DNA from: Bacteroides congonensis
GTDB lineage: Bacteria > Bacteroidota > Bacteroidia > Bacteroidales > Bacteroidaceae
Reading direction: 5' to 3'
NCBI RefSeq assembly: GCF_900130125.1
Contig: NZ_FQXY01000009.1
Coordinates: forward strand, 1,146,325-1,210,324
Length of the DNA stretch: 64,000 bases
This document shows, piece by piece, positions 18,198 to 27,180 of the stretch (position 1 is the stretch's first letter; every line of letters starts with the position of its first letter). Below the pieces are notes generated by a model, which saw nothing but the letters and a program-made list of their open reading frames with translations, ran no database searches and was not told the origin of the DNA. A program made the position numbers and the translations under genes.

Positions 18198-18238
18198 TTT
18201 TCGGCAGGTTCCGAATAAGAAATCAGGAAAAAGCTATA

Positions 18239-18270
18239 AATCCTCTCCGGTTCGCCGGAGGGGATTTTTT
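18239..18270 (+). terminator. rpsP terminator
   Basis: A 12-bp GC-rich stem (18239-18250 with 18255-18266, one G-U pair) with a TTCG tetraloop is followed by a T run. Classic intrinsic terminator. Confidence 0.88.
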
Positions 18271-18334
18271 CATTTTATGCTATAAAACATAGTAAATAAT
18301 TAGTTTCATTCAGAATAAAATGCCTTTCTTTGCA

Positions 18335-18353
18335 TCAGCATAGTTCAGCACAG
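18335..18353. promoter_or_regulatory. candidate FucR operator upstream of fucR
   Basis: TCAGCATAGTTCAGCACAG is a tandem repeat of a 9-base unit on a 10-base period and matches the site before fucI at 18 of 19 positions. It lies 20 bases before fucR, just after a weak -7-like TTTCTTTG at 18325-18332, a good place for autoregulation. Confidence 0.6.
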
Positions 18354-18373
18354 TTATCTTTATAAAAACTAAT

Positions 18374-19369
18374 ATGAAACGAACTGATAGGAAAGCAACA
18401 TTCGGACAGCAGTCTAGCAAGGTTACGCAGTTGGCGGACACACTTAGCCAGGCTATTTCCAGGAAAGAATTTCTTGAAGGAGATTCTTTGCCTTCTATCA
18501 ATCAGCTGAGTGCACAATACGGGGTATCGCGCGATACGGTATTCAAGGCCTTCCTTGATTTACGCGAACGGGGACTGATTGACTCCACCCCCGGGAAAGG
18601 ATACTATGTGACGAGTCAGGTAACAAATGTTTTACTGCTCCTCGACCAATACACCCCGTTTAAAGAAGCATTATACAACAGTTTCGTCAAGCATCTGCCT
18701 ATCAATTATAAGGTAGACCTGCTGTTCCATCAATACAATGAACGGTTGTTTAATACCATCATCCGTGAATCCATAGGAAAGTACAATAAATATATAGTGA
18801 TGAATTTCGATAATGAAAAATTCAGCACGGCATTAAACAAGATCAATCCTGCCAGACTATTACTACTTGACTTCGGCAAATTCCAGAAAAACAAGTATTT
18901 TTATATCTGCCAGGACTTCGATGAATCATTCTATCAGGCATTATTGACACTGAAAGAAAGGATGCACAAGTACCGCCAAATTGTTTTCCTGTTCTCCAAA
19001 GGACTGAAGCACCCGCAAAGCAGCAAAGATTATTTCATCCGCTTTTGCAAAGAACAAGGATTCTTATATGAGATACAGGAAGATATTGAAAATTTGGTGG
19101 TACGAAAAGAAACTGCCTACATTGCCATCAAACAACAAGATGTGGTAAAGGCAGTGAAACAAGGAAGATTGGAAGGACTGAAATGCGGAAAAGATTTCGG
19201 CCTGCTGGCATACAATGATATTCCTTCTTACGAAGTTATTGATGAAGGAATCACCTCATTGAGTATCGACTGGGAAATGATGGGAAACGAAGCCGCAAAC
19301 TTCGTCCTTAATGATACGCCTATACAGAAGTACCTGCCTACTGAAGTCAGACTTCGAAAGTCACTCTAA
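18374..19369 (+). CDS. fucR: GntR-family regulator of fucose genes
   Basis: A 331-residue protein with a GntR winged helix at residues ~15-80 (GDSLPSINQLSAQYGVSRDTVFKAFLDLRERGLIDSTPGKGYYV) and a LacI/periplasmic-binding-protein-like effector domain from about 85 to the end (FGLLAYNDIPSYEVIDEGITSLSIDWEMMGNEA). It directly precedes and shares direction with fucI, and the same candidate operator occurs before both genes. It matches FucR of B. thetaiotaomicron, described as a fucose-responsive repressor of this pathway. The ligand assignment rests on that and on context. Confidence 0.9.
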   Translation: MKRTDRKATFGQQSSKVTQLADTLSQAISRKEFLEGDSLPSINQLSAQYGVSRDTVFKAFLDLRERGLIDSTPGKGYYVTSQVTNVLLLLDQYTPFKEALYNSFVKHLPINYKVDLLFHQYNERLFNTIIRESIGKYNKYIVMNFDNEKFSTALNKINPARLLLLDFGKFQKNKYFYICQDFDESFYQALLTLKERMHKYRQIVFLFSKGLKHPQSSKDYFIRFCKEQGFLYEIQEDIENLVVRKETAYIAIKQQDVVKAVKQGRLEGLKCGKDFGLLAYNDIPSYEVIDEGITSLSIDWEMMGNEAANFVLNDTPIQKYLPTEVRLRKSL

Positions 19370-19386
19370 TTTTTTTTGCCAACCAA

Positions 19387-19405
19387 TCAGCACAGTTCAG
19401 CACAG
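19387..19405. promoter_or_regulatory. candidate FucR operator upstream of fucI
   Basis: TCAGCACAGTTCAGCACAG, two identical 9-base units on a 10-base period, 33 bases before fucI. It is the same site as at 18335-18353 with one base changed. Units spaced by one helical turn would place two protein contacts on one DNA face. Confidence 0.65.
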
Positions 19406-19437
19406 ATATTAATTAACTATATAATTAAAAAGAAACA

Positions 19438-21213
19438 ATGAAAAAGTATCCGAAAATCGGGATTCGTCCCACTATCGACGGTCGCCAGGGTGGCGTTCGT
19501 GAAAGCCTTGAAGAAAAGACAATGAATCTGGCTAAAGCAGTAGCCGAATTAATCAGCAGCAATCTGAGAAACGGTGACGGAAGTCCCGTGGAATGTGTTA
19601 TTGCCGACAGTACTATCGGTCGTGTAGCCGAAAGCGCGGCTTGTGCTGAAAAGTTCGAAAGAGAAGGTGTAGGCTCTACTATCACTGTCACTTCCTGCTG
19701 GTGCTATGGCGCTGAAACGATGGACATGAACCCTCATTACCCGAAAGCCGTTTGGGGATTCAACGGAACAGAACGTCCGGGCGCTGTATATTTGGCAGCC
19801 GTATTGGCAGGACACGCACAAAAAGGTCTTCCTGCATTCGGCATCTACGGACATGACGTTCAAGATTTGGATGATAACACCATTCCTGAAGATGTAGCGG
19901 AAAAGATTCTTCGTTTTGCACGCGCCGCACAGGCAGTAGCCACCATGAGAGGTAAATCCTACTTGTCTATGGGTAGCGTATCTATGGGTATCGCTGGTTC
20001 AATCGTTAATCCTGATTTCTTCCAGGAATATCTGGGTATGCGTAACGAATCCATCGACCTTACAGAAATCATCCGCCGTATGGACGAAGGCATCTACGAC
20101 CACGAAGAATATGCGAAAGCAATGGCATGGACAGAGAAAAACTGCAAGGCAAACGAGGGAGATGACTTCAAGAACCGCCCTGAAAAGCGCAAAAGCCGTG
20201 AACAGAAAGATGCTGACTGGGAATTTATCGTAAAAATAACAATTATCATGCGCGACCTGATGATTGGCAACCCCAAACTGAAAGAGATAGGATTCAAAGA
20301 AGAAGCTTTGGGACACAATGCCATCGCAGCCGGCTTCCAGGGACAACGCCAATGGACAGACTTCTATCCGAACGGTGACTATCCCGAAGCTCTGCTCAAT
20401 ACTTCTTTCGATTGGAACGGTATCCGCGAAGCATTCGTTGTAGCTACCGAAAACGATGCTTGCAACGGTGTAGCTATGCTGTTCGGACACCTGCTGACCA
20501 ACCGTGCACAGATATTCTCCGACGTACGTACTTACTGGAGCCCTGAAGCCGTAAAACGTGTGACCGGCAAAGAATTGACAGGTCTGGCAGCCAATGGTAT
20601 CATCCACCTTATCAACTCTGGTGCAACCACTCTTGATGGCTCCGGTCAATCATCTGACGCAGAAGGCCATCCGGTAATGAAAGAGCCATGGAACCTGACT
20701 GATGCAGATGTAGAAAACTGTCTGAAAGCAACTACCTGGTATCCGGCAGACCGTGACTACTTCCGTGGCGGTGGTTTCTCTTCCAACTTCCTGTCAAAAG
20801 GCGGTATGCCTGTCACTATGATGCGTCTGAATCTGATTAAAGGTCTCGGCCCTGTCCTGCAAATCGCAGAAGGATGGACCGTTGAAATCGACCCGGAAAT
20901 CCACCAGAAACTGAATATGCGTACAGACCCGACATGGCCTACCACTTGGTTTGTTCCCCGTCTGTGCGACAAATCAGCTTTCAAAGATGTATATTCAGTA
21001 ATGAATAACTGGGGAGCTAATCACGGTGCTATCAGCTACGGACATATCGGTCAGGACTTAATCACTCTTGCTTCCATGCTCCGCATTCCGGTATGCATGC
21101 ACAACGTGGAAGACAACGAAATCTTCCGCCCGGCTGCATGGAATGCATTCGGTATGGACAAGGAAGGAGCGGATTACAGAGCTTGTACCACTTACGGCCC
21201 TATCTACAAATAA
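19438..21213 (+). CDS. fucI: L-fucose isomerase
   Basis: A 591-residue enzyme, the same length as E. coli FucI. It converts L-fucose to L-fuculose (and often D-arabinose to D-ribulose) with Mn2+. Recognisable stretches include [20 protein letters not shown] at the N-terminus, [43 protein letters not shown], and the later [18 protein letters not shown] and HINSGAT-like regions near the metal site. Cytosolic hexamer in the family. It is the first catabolic gene after fucR and is preceded by the tandem operator. Confidence 0.96.
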   Translation: MKKYPKIGIRPTIDGRQGGVRESLEEKTMNLAKAVAELISSNLRNGDGSPVECVIADSTIGRVAESAACAEKFEREGVGSTITVTSCWCYGAETMDMNPHYPKAVWGFNGTERPGAVYLAAVLAGHAQKGLPAFGIYGHDVQDLDDNTIPEDVAEKILRFARAAQAVATMRGKSYLSMGSVSMGIAGSIVNPDFFQEYLGMRNESIDLTEIIRRMDEGIYDHEEYAKAMAWTEKNCKANEGDDFKNRPEKRKSREQKDADWEFIVKITIIMRDLMIGNPKLKEIGFKEEALGHNAIAAGFQGQRQWTDFYPNGDYPEALLNTSFDWNGIREAFVVATENDACNGVAMLFGHLLTNRAQIFSDVRTYWSPEAVKRVTGKELTGLAANGIIHLINSGATTLDGSGQSSDAEGHPVMKEPWNLTDADVENCLKATTWYPADRDYFRGGGFSSNFLSKGGMPVTMMRLNLIKGLGPVLQIAEGWTVEIDPEIHQKLNMRTDPTWPTTWFVPRLCDKSAFKDVYSVMNNWGANHGAISYGHIGQDLITLASMLRIPVCMHNVEDNEIFRPAAWNAFGMDKEGADYRACTTYGPIYK

Positions 21214-21224
21214 TCTTAATTCAG

Positions 21225-21310
21225 ACAAAAGAACATAAGGACAAAAGATGAAACAACTTCAATAAACGGCTATAAATAACTTTATTAGCGCAGACCTTAT
21301 GTTCTTTTGT
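21225..21310 (+). terminator. long inverted repeat between fucI and fucA
   Basis: 16 bases at 21225-21240 (ACAAAAGAACATAAGG) are perfectly complementary to 21295-21310, with a 54-base loop. It could form a long hairpin in the mRNA that limits read-through or protects the fucI 3' end. No T run follows directly. Confidence 0.45.
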
Positions 21311-21357
21311 TCTTATGTCTAAATAAAAACAATTTCGACCATCTAATTATATTTTTT

Positions 21358-21365
21358 TATCTTTG
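21358..21365 (+). promoter_or_regulatory. -7 promoter element immediately before fucA
   Basis: TATCTTTG ends only 5 bases before ATG 21371, so a transcript from it would begin at or within a few bases of the start codon. If used, the fucA mRNA from this promoter would be almost leaderless. Confidence 0.45.
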
Positions 21366-21370
21366 CAATT

Positions 21371-22009
21371 ATGATTACCAACGAACATATCGAACTGTTC
21401 ATCGAACAAGCACATCGCTACGGAAACGCAAAACTGATGCTTTGCAGTAGCGGCAACCTGTCTTGGCGAATCGGCGAAGAAGCTCTGATTTCCGGCACTG
21501 GTTCCTGGGTTCCTACCCTTTACAAAGAGAAAGTTTCCATCTGCAATATCGCAAGCGGAACACCGACTAATGGTGTAAAACCTTCCATGGAAAGCACCTT
21601 TCACCTGGGTATTCTCCGCGAACGCCCTGACGTCAATGTGGTTCTCCACTTCCAGTCGGAATATGCGACAGCTATCTCCTGCATGAAAAACAAGCCGACT
21701 AATTTCAACGTAACAGCAGAAATTCCCTGTCATGTAGGTTCGGAGATTCCTATCATTCCTTACTACCGTCCGGGTTCCCCCGAACTGGCCAAGGCAGTAG
21801 TGGAAGCGATGTTAAACCACAACTCCGTCTTACTGACCAACCACGGACAAGTGGTATGCGGAAAAGACTTCGACCAAGTCTATGAACGTGCCACCTTCTT
21901 CGAAATGGCTTGCCGCATTATCGTCCAGTCCGGCGGTGATTATTCAGTACTGACACCGGCTGAAATAGAAGACCTGGAGATCTACGTGTTAGGAAAGAAA
22001 ACAAAATAG
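21371..22009 (+). CDS. fucA: L-fuculose-1-phosphate aldolase (class II)
   Basis: A 212-residue class II aldolase/adducin-family enzyme that splits L-fuculose-1-phosphate into dihydroxyacetone phosphate and L-lactaldehyde. Visible: phosphate-binding region (CSSGNLSWR, residues 25-33), catalytic Glu74 (PSMESTFH), metal ligand His93 and late ligand His158 (LLTNHGQV). In E. coli FucA the middle metal motif is His-x-His; here it reads H93-F-Q95, so the second His is Gln, which could change the metal site. Family assignment is clear; the substrate comes from operon context. Confidence 0.9.
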   Translation: MITNEHIELFIEQAHRYGNAKLMLCSSGNLSWRIGEEALISGTGSWVPTLYKEKVSICNIASGTPTNGVKPSMESTFHLGILRERPDVNVVLHFQSEYATAISCMKNKPTNFNVTAEIPCHVGSEIPIIPYYRPGSPELAKAVVEAMLNHNSVLLTNHGQVVCGKDFDQVYERATFFEMACRIIVQSGGDYSVLTPAEIEDLEIYVLGKKTK

Positions 22010-22027
22010 TATCCGGGAATACATAGC

Positions 22028-23458
22028 ATGAAAAATATCTGTAAAAACACATATCTGGCAGCAGACTTTGGCGGAGGAAGCGGACGAATTATCGCCGGCT
22101 TTCTTCACCAAGGAAAGCTGGAACTGGAAGAAGTCCACCGTTTCCCGAACCGTCAGGTTAAACTCGGAAATCATATCTACTGGGACTTCCCTGCCCTCTT
22201 CGAGGACATGAAAACCGGATTAAAACTAGCCGCGCAAAAGGGATATGCCGTCAAAGGAATCGGTATTGACACTTGGGGAGTAGACTTCGGACTGATTGAC
22301 AAACACGGAAATCTACTGGGAAATCCGGTTTGTTACCGGGATGCACGGACAGACGGAATACCGGCAGAAGTATTCAAGACTTTAGACGAACAACAACACT
22401 ATGCCGACACCGGAATACAGGTGATGGCTATCAACACGCTGTTCCAACTATACAGTATGAAACTGAATCAAGAGGTGCAACTGGACGTTGCCCGTCAGCT
22501 CTTATTCATGCCCGACCTTTTCAGCTATTTCCTGACAGGAGTAGCTAACAACGAATATTGCATCGCCTCTACATCCGAATTGCTTGATGCACGCCAGCGA
22601 AACTGGTCTACATCTACCATCCGCACTCTCGGACTTCCTGAACATCTGTTCGGAGAAATCATCTTCCCGGGAACAATCAGAGGAACACTCAAAGAGGATA
22701 TTGCCCGGGAAACTGGATTAGGTTCTGTAGATGTCATTGCGGTAGGTTCCCATGACACAGCAAGCGCTGTGGCAGCCGTTCCTGCTACGGAATATCCCAT
22801 CGCATTCCTAAGTTCCGGCACCTGGTCACTGTTAGGAGTCGAAGTAGACGAACCTATATTGACAGAAGAAGCACGCCAGGCCCAATTCACCAATGAAGGC
22901 GGTGTGGGAGGACGTATCCGGTTCTTGCAAAATATCACGGGATTGTGGATTCTGCAACGCCTGATGAATGAATGGAAAGCGCGTGGCGAAGAACAAGACT
23001 ACGATATCATCATTCCGCAAGCCGCTGAAGCAGAAATCGACACTATCATCCCGGTAGATGACGCAGTATTTATGAACCCTGAAAATATGGAGACTGCCCT
23101 CACCGATTATTGTCGGGAACATAAACTTCAGATTCCCCGGCATAAGGCAGAAATGGTGAAATGTGTGCTCCAATCATTAGCCTTCAAATATCGACAGGCA
23201 GTAGAACAGCTTAACCGTTGTCTCCCCTCCCCGATCTGCCAACTGAACATCATCGGCGGTGGTTCGCAAAATAAACTTCTCAATCAACTGACAGCCGACG
23301 AACTCGGTATTCCCGTATATGCCGGCCCGGTAGAAGCTACTGCGATAGGAAACATCCTGACGCAAGCCATGGCAAAAGGTGAGATTGCCGATCTTCGTGA
23401 ATTAAGAGAAATTGTCACTCACAGCGTTACACCGCAAGTATATTATCCTAAAAAATAG
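22028..23458 (+). CDS. fucK: L-fuculokinase (FGGY family; rhamnulokinase-like)
   Basis: A 476-residue FGGY carbohydrate kinase with the N-terminal phosphate-1 loop (LAADFGGGSGRI), the substrate region (IGIDTWGVDFGLID) and the C-terminal nucleotide-binding region (LNIIGGGSQNKLLNQLTADELG, VEATAIGN). By sequence it looks like the rhamnulokinase branch, but its position between fucA and the mutarotase argues it phosphorylates L-fuculose at O1; use of L-rhamnulose as well is possible. It starts 18 bases after fucA, in the same operon. Confidence 0.9.
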   Translation: MKNICKNTYLAADFGGGSGRIIAGFLHQGKLELEEVHRFPNRQVKLGNHIYWDFPALFEDMKTGLKLAAQKGYAVKGIGIDTWGVDFGLIDKHGNLLGNPVCYRDARTDGIPAEVFKTLDEQQHYADTGIQVMAINTLFQLYSMKLNQEVQLDVARQLLFMPDLFSYFLTGVANNEYCIASTSELLDARQRNWSTSTIRTLGLPEHLFGEIIFPGTIRGTLKEDIARETGLGSVDVIAVGSHDTASAVAAVPATEYPIAFLSSGTWSLLGVEVDEPILTEEARQAQFTNEGGVGGRIRFLQNITGLWILQRLMNEWKARGEEQDYDIIIPQAAEAEIDTIIPVDDAVFMNPENMETALTDYCREHKLQIPRHKAEMVKCVLQSLAFKYRQAVEQLNRCLPSPICQLNIIGGGSQNKLLNQLTADELGIPVYAGPVEATAIGNILTQAMAKGEIADLRELREIVTHSVTPQVYYPKK

Positions 23459-23464
23459 AAGCAT

Positions 23465-23857
23465 ATGGAAACATCCAAAACCGGTTATCAGGTTCAATCT
23501 TACAACGTTCCCGTCAAACGTTACTGCCAAACGCTCGATTTGCGCGATTCCCCGGAATTAATAGCCGAATATCGCAAAAGGCACAGCGAAACGGAAGCGT
23601 GGCCTGAAATCCTTGCCGGCATCCGGGAAGTAGGCATCCTCGAAATGGAAATCTACATTCTCGGCACCCGCCTGTTTATGATTGTCGAAACTCCCGTTGA
23701 TTTCGACTGGGACACGGCAATGGCACGTCTGAACACTCTTCCCCGCCAACAGGAATGGGAAGAATACATGGCTATATTCCAGCAAGCCGATCCCGGAATG
23801 AGTTCCGCAGAAAAATGGAAACCGATGGAAAGAATGTTCCACTTATATAATACCTAA
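23465..23857 (+). CDS. L-fucose/L-rhamnose mutarotase (RhaM fold)
   Basis: A 130-residue single-domain protein of the L-rhamnose mutarotase family (DUF718, dimeric alpha/beta barrel): RYCQTLDLRDSPELIAEYRKRHSE near the N-terminus and the core MEIYILGTRLFMIVET, ending in an aromatic-rich tail (EKWKPMERMFHLY). It interconverts alpha and beta anomers of a 6-deoxy sugar and speeds entry into the pathway. It is 6 bases after fucK and 18 bases before fucP. L-fucose is the likely substrate from context; it is not of the FucU/RbsD fold that does this in E. coli. Confidence 0.88.
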   Translation: METSKTGYQVQSYNVPVKRYCQTLDLRDSPELIAEYRKRHSETEAWPEILAGIREVGILEMEIYILGTRLFMIVETPVDFDWDTAMARLNTLPRQQEWEEYMAIFQQADPGMSSAEKWKPMERMFHLYNT

Positions 23858-23875
23858 AAAATATCAAGAACGACC

Positions 23876-25192
23876 ATGAAACACACTAAGCAGTCCATTA
23901 TCTCAAAAGATGGCATCAGTTATCTTATACCCTTTATTCTCATTACCTCTTGTTTTGCGTTATGGGGATTTGCAAACGATATTACCAATCCGATGGTGAA
24001 AGCATTTTCCAAAATCTTTCGGATGAGCGCTACTGACGGAGCATTGGTACAGGTGGCCTTTTATGGCGGCTACTTTGCCATGGCTTTCCCTGCGGCCATG
24101 TTCATCCGCAAATACTCATACAAAGCCGGCGTCCTGCTGGGACTTGGAATGTATGCATTCGGAGCCTTCTTATTCTTCCCCGCCAAAATGACGGGAGAAT
24201 ATTACCCGTTCCTGATTGCTTACTTTATCCTTACCTGCGGACTCTCTTTCCTGGAAACGAGCTGTAATCCGTATATCCTCTCTATGGGAACGGAAGAGAC
24301 TGCCACCCGCCGCCTGAACCTCGCGCAGTCCTTCAATCCGATGGGTTCGCTCCTCGGAATGTATGTAGCCATGCAATTTATCCAAGCCAAGCTGCACCCG
24401 ATGGATACCGCCGACCGCGCCCTGCTCAACGACAGTGAATTTCAAGCTATCAAGGAAAGCGACCTCGCCGTCCTGATTGCCCCTTATCTTATTATCGGGC
24501 TGGTCATCGTAGCCATGTTACTCCTGATCCGGTTTATCAAAATGCCGAAGAACGGAGATCAGAATCACAAAATAGACTTCTTCCCGACATTAAAACGTAT
24601 CTTTACCGAAACACGTTATCGCGAAGGGGTGATTGCCCAATTCTTCTATGTAGGCGCGCAAATCATGTGCTGGACTTTCATTATCCAATACGGCACACGC
24701 CTGTTTATGTCACCGGAATTCGGAATGGATGAGAAGAGCGCTGAAGTCCTCTCGCAGCAATATAACATCATAGCCATGGTTATCTTCTGTATCAGCCGCT
24801 TCATCTGTACCTTCATCCTGCGTTATCTCAATGCCGGAAAGTTACTGATGATACTTGCCATCTTCGGTGGTATGTTCACATTAGGTACCATCTTCCTTCA
24901 GAATATCTTCGGGCTCTACTGCCTGGTTGCAGTTTCCGCCTGTATGTCACTAATGTTCCCCACCATTTACGGCATTGCGCTGAAAGGCATGGGAGACGAC
25001 GCCAAATTCGGTGCAGCCGGCCTTATCATGGCCATTCTTGGCGGTTCTATTCTTCCCCCGCTGCAAGCATGCATCATTGACATGAAAGAAATCGGATGTC
25101 TGCCTGCCGTCAATGTTTCATTCATTTTACCCTTTATCTGCTTCCTTGTGATTAGCGGTTACGGTTATCGTACACTGAAAAGAAACTGGTAA
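23876..25192 (+). CDS. fucP: L-fucose:H+ symporter
   Basis: A 438-residue major facilitator protein, the same length as E. coli FucP, with 12 predicted helices. Typical features are FALWGFANDITNPMVKAFSKIF in helix 1 (the conserved NDxxNPMV region), YGGYFAMAFPAA, LSFLETSCNPYILSMG (conserved Glu and Asn) and a late FGAAGLIMAILGGSILPPLQ. It imports L-fucose with protons at the inner membrane. It is the last gene of the fucose operon and is followed by a strong terminator region. Confidence 0.94.
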   Translation: MKHTKQSIISKDGISYLIPFILITSCFALWGFANDITNPMVKAFSKIFRMSATDGALVQVAFYGGYFAMAFPAAMFIRKYSYKAGVLLGLGMYAFGAFLFFPAKMTGEYYPFLIAYFILTCGLSFLETSCNPYILSMGTEETATRRLNLAQSFNPMGSLLGMYVAMQFIQAKLHPMDTADRALLNDSEFQAIKESDLAVLIAPYLIIGLVIVAMLLLIRFIKMPKNGDQNHKIDFFPTLKRIFTETRYREGVIAQFFYVGAQIMCWTFIIQYGTRLFMSPEFGMDEKSAEVLSQQYNIIAMVIFCISRFICTFILRYLNAGKLLMILAIFGGMFTLGTIFLQNIFGLYCLVAVSACMSLMFPTIYGIALKGMGDDAKFGAAGLIMAILGGSILPPLQACIIDMKEIGCLPAVNVSFILPFICFLVISGYGYRTLKRNW

Positions 25193-25204
25193 AAAACAGA
25201 CTTA

Positions 25205-25295
25205 AAAATAGTGACGCTATCCACTCGTGATACCGTCACTATCCCACTCATATAGTGACGCCATCCGCAGCGGATAGCGTCACTATTTTATTTTC
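25205..25295 (+). terminator. nested terminator after fucP
   Basis: The main hairpin (25252-25286, ATAGTGACGCCATCC paired with GGATAGCGTCACTAT) is followed by TTTTATTTT. The first segment (25205-25222) is an exact 18-base complement of 25272-25289, and a middle copy (about 25230-25243, TACCGTCACTATCC) can also pair with the first. Alternative structures sharing strands are therefore possible, as in an attenuator. Confidence 0.75.
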
Positions 25296-25323
25296 CCTTT
25301 TTTAAGAAACAATTCTTTTTTTC

Positions 25324-25353
25324 TTTGTATCTCAATTTATTTCTCTACATTTG
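25324..25353 (+). promoter_or_regulatory. promoter of the ECF sigma gene
   Basis: TTTG at 25324-25327, 18 bases, TACATTTG at 25346-25353. The element covers the TTG at 25351, so translation must start downstream, at ATG 25384. Confidence 0.7.
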
Positions 25354-25383
25354 TCATTCAGTTTCCAACAATTTGTTAACCCA

Positions 25384-25941
25384 ATGACCCAGAAACAAAA
25401 CGACATACTTTTAGCACATCAATTCGAAACAATATTCTCCGGATACTATTCGGCGGTGAAATACTTCGCCCTTATGCTCCTGAAATCCGAAGCGGACGCG
25501 GAAGATATTACTCAGGACGTTTTCACAAAATTATGGACACAACCGCAAATATGGACTGACCGGGATAGCGCAGAGATATCCAATTATATCTTTGCCATGA
25601 CCAAACACATTACCATCAACTTCATCAAACACAAGAGAATAGTAGAAGAATATCAAGAAAGTGTAATCGAGAAAAGCCTCATCGAGGAACTTTTCCAAAC
25701 AGATGACACACTCGAACCCATCTATTATAAGGAAGCGGAATTATTGGTACGCCTTGTCCTGAGCCGCCTTCCCGAACGCCGGAGAGAAATCTTCGTGTTA
25801 AGCCGCTTTAAGAATATGAGCAATCAGGAGATTGCCGAAAAACTGAATATTTCCGTCCGTACAGTAGAGCATCAGATATACCGTACCATGCTCGAATTAA
25901 AAAAAATCATTTTTATTGCATTTTTTTTCCATTTCGTGTAA
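25384..25941 (+). CDS. ECF-type RNA polymerase sigma factor
   Basis: A 185-residue sigma-70 family factor with region 2 (YYSAVKYFALMLLKSEADAEDITQDVFTKLW, residues ~22-52) and region 4 (LSRLPERRREIFVLSRFKNMSNQEIAEKLNISVRTVEHQIYRTMLELKK, ~126-175), no region 3. The C-terminus ends in a hydrophobic FIAFFFHFV. It is followed by a FecR anti-sigma gene and a SusC receptor with an STN domain, the usual set-up in which glycan import at the outer membrane frees the sigma factor to activate the PUL. The start is set by the promoter at 25324-25353. Confidence 0.92.
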   Translation: MTQKQNDILLAHQFETIFSGYYSAVKYFALMLLKSEADAEDITQDVFTKLWTQPQIWTDRDSAEISNYIFAMTKHITINFIKHKRIVEEYQESVIEKSLIEELFQTDDTLEPIYYKEAELLVRLVLSRLPERRREIFVLSRFKNMSNQEIAEKLNISVRTVEHQIYRTMLELKKIIFIAFFFHFV

Positions 25942-25996
25942 GTAGTTCGTCCGCTTCAAGTGTGCTATTTATGTAACACCCTAATAAATAGCATAA

Positions 25997-26983
25997 ATGA
26001 AGAATTATTTTCAGAAAATACTGACCTTATTTACCGGACATGAATATCCGGAATCTACCGGGCAAGAATTCTACAGATGGTTGGTAGACAAGGAACATCT
26101 TTCCGAAAAAGACGAGGCATTACAAAACCTTTGGGAAGAAGCCTTAAAGCAGGAACCTGCTCCAAACATACACCGTTCATACGAGCAATTAAGAAAGAAT
26201 GCAGGCATTCCTTCCGTACGGAAAGAACGCAGAATCCGCCCCATCCATATTTGGCAGGCAGCCGCAGCCGTATTCTTTATAGTAGCTGCTTCTTCCGTTT
26301 ATCTTTCCACCATAGGAAAAGATGCGGAACCCAATTTACTACAGCAATACATCCCGACAGCAGAAATGCGGTCTCTCACCTTGCCCGACGGTACCAAAGT
26401 GCAACTGAATTCACAAAGCACCCTATTATATCCGCAGGAATTTACAGGCAAAGACCGTAGTGTATTCCTGATCGGTGAAGCCAATTTCAAAGTGAAGCCG
26501 GATAAGAAGCATCCGTTTATCGTCAAGTCAAACGACTTTCAGGTAACAGCATTGGGAACAGAATTTAATGTAGCCGCATACCCCGAGAATCCGATAGTAG
26601 CGGCAACCTTGATTTCAGGAAGTGTGCTCGTGGAATATAATGAACTGAATTCTCAAATGATTCTGAAACCAAACGAACAATTGGCCTATAACAAGCATAC
26701 CCGCCGCTACAGTCTGAACAATCCCGATATGAGAGACGTAACAGCCTGGCAACATGGCGAACTTGTATTCAGGGAGATGAGTGTAAAAGACATCATCACG
26801 GTGCTCGAACGAAAATACCCATATACATTTGAGTATCAACTTAAGAGTTTGAAAGAAGACAAGTATAGTTTCCGTTTTAAAGACCAGGCAACGCTATCGG
26901 AAGTAATGGATGTGATAGTTAATGTAGTCGGTCAGATGGACTATAAAATAAAAGAGGGTCGCTGTTACCTGATTCCCAAATAA
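25997..26983 (+). CDS. FecR-type anti-sigma factor
   Basis: A 328-residue inner membrane protein: a cytosolic N-terminal part (1-83), one membrane helix (about 84-104, HIWQAAAAVFFIVAASSVYLS), and a periplasmic FecR domain (MRSLTLPDGTKVQLNSQSTLLYP; HPFIVKSNDFQVTALGTEFNV) followed by a C-terminal DUF4974-type domain (about 235-328, ITVLERKYPYTFEYQ). It holds the ECF sigma factor inactive until the STN domain of the SusC receptor signals. It lies 55 bases after the sigma gene. Confidence 0.92.
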   Translation: MKNYFQKILTLFTGHEYPESTGQEFYRWLVDKEHLSEKDEALQNLWEEALKQEPAPNIHRSYEQLRKNAGIPSVRKERRIRPIHIWQAAAAVFFIVAASSVYLSTIGKDAEPNLLQQYIPTAEMRSLTLPDGTKVQLNSQSTLLYPQEFTGKDRSVFLIGEANFKVKPDKKHPFIVKSNDFQVTALGTEFNVAAYPENPIVAATLISGSVLVEYNELNSQMILKPNEQLAYNKHTRRYSLNNPDMRDVTAWQHGELVFREMSVKDIITVLERKYPYTFEYQLKSLKEDKYSFRFKDQATLSEVMDVIVNVVGQMDYKIKEGRCYLIPK

Positions 26984-27066
26984 CAAATAATTCCAGAATC
27001 AAAATACAGTAATAACAAACAACAATAATAGGCAACCTTTTTAACCTTTTACAGACATGCAAAAAA

Positions 27067-27138
27067 GTATCCGGAACAGAGCCCGAACTCTATTCCGGAT
27101 ATGAAATCGAAATTCTCAATATTAGAGTTTTACTCTAA
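27067..27138 (+). promoter_or_regulatory. hairpin and palindrome before the SusC gene
   Basis: A strong hairpin (27067-27081 with 27088-27102, 15 pairs, 6-base loop) lies 84 bases after fecR and may end or attenuate the sigma/anti-sigma transcript. A second palindrome, TTAGAGT-TTT-ACTCTAA (27122-27138), lies 42 bases before the SusC start, where an operator or ECF promoter would be expected; no TAnnTTTG is present here. Confidence 0.45.
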
Positions 27139-27180
27139 CTAGTGTGATTTAAATTAGTTTAATAACCTAATACTAAGAAA

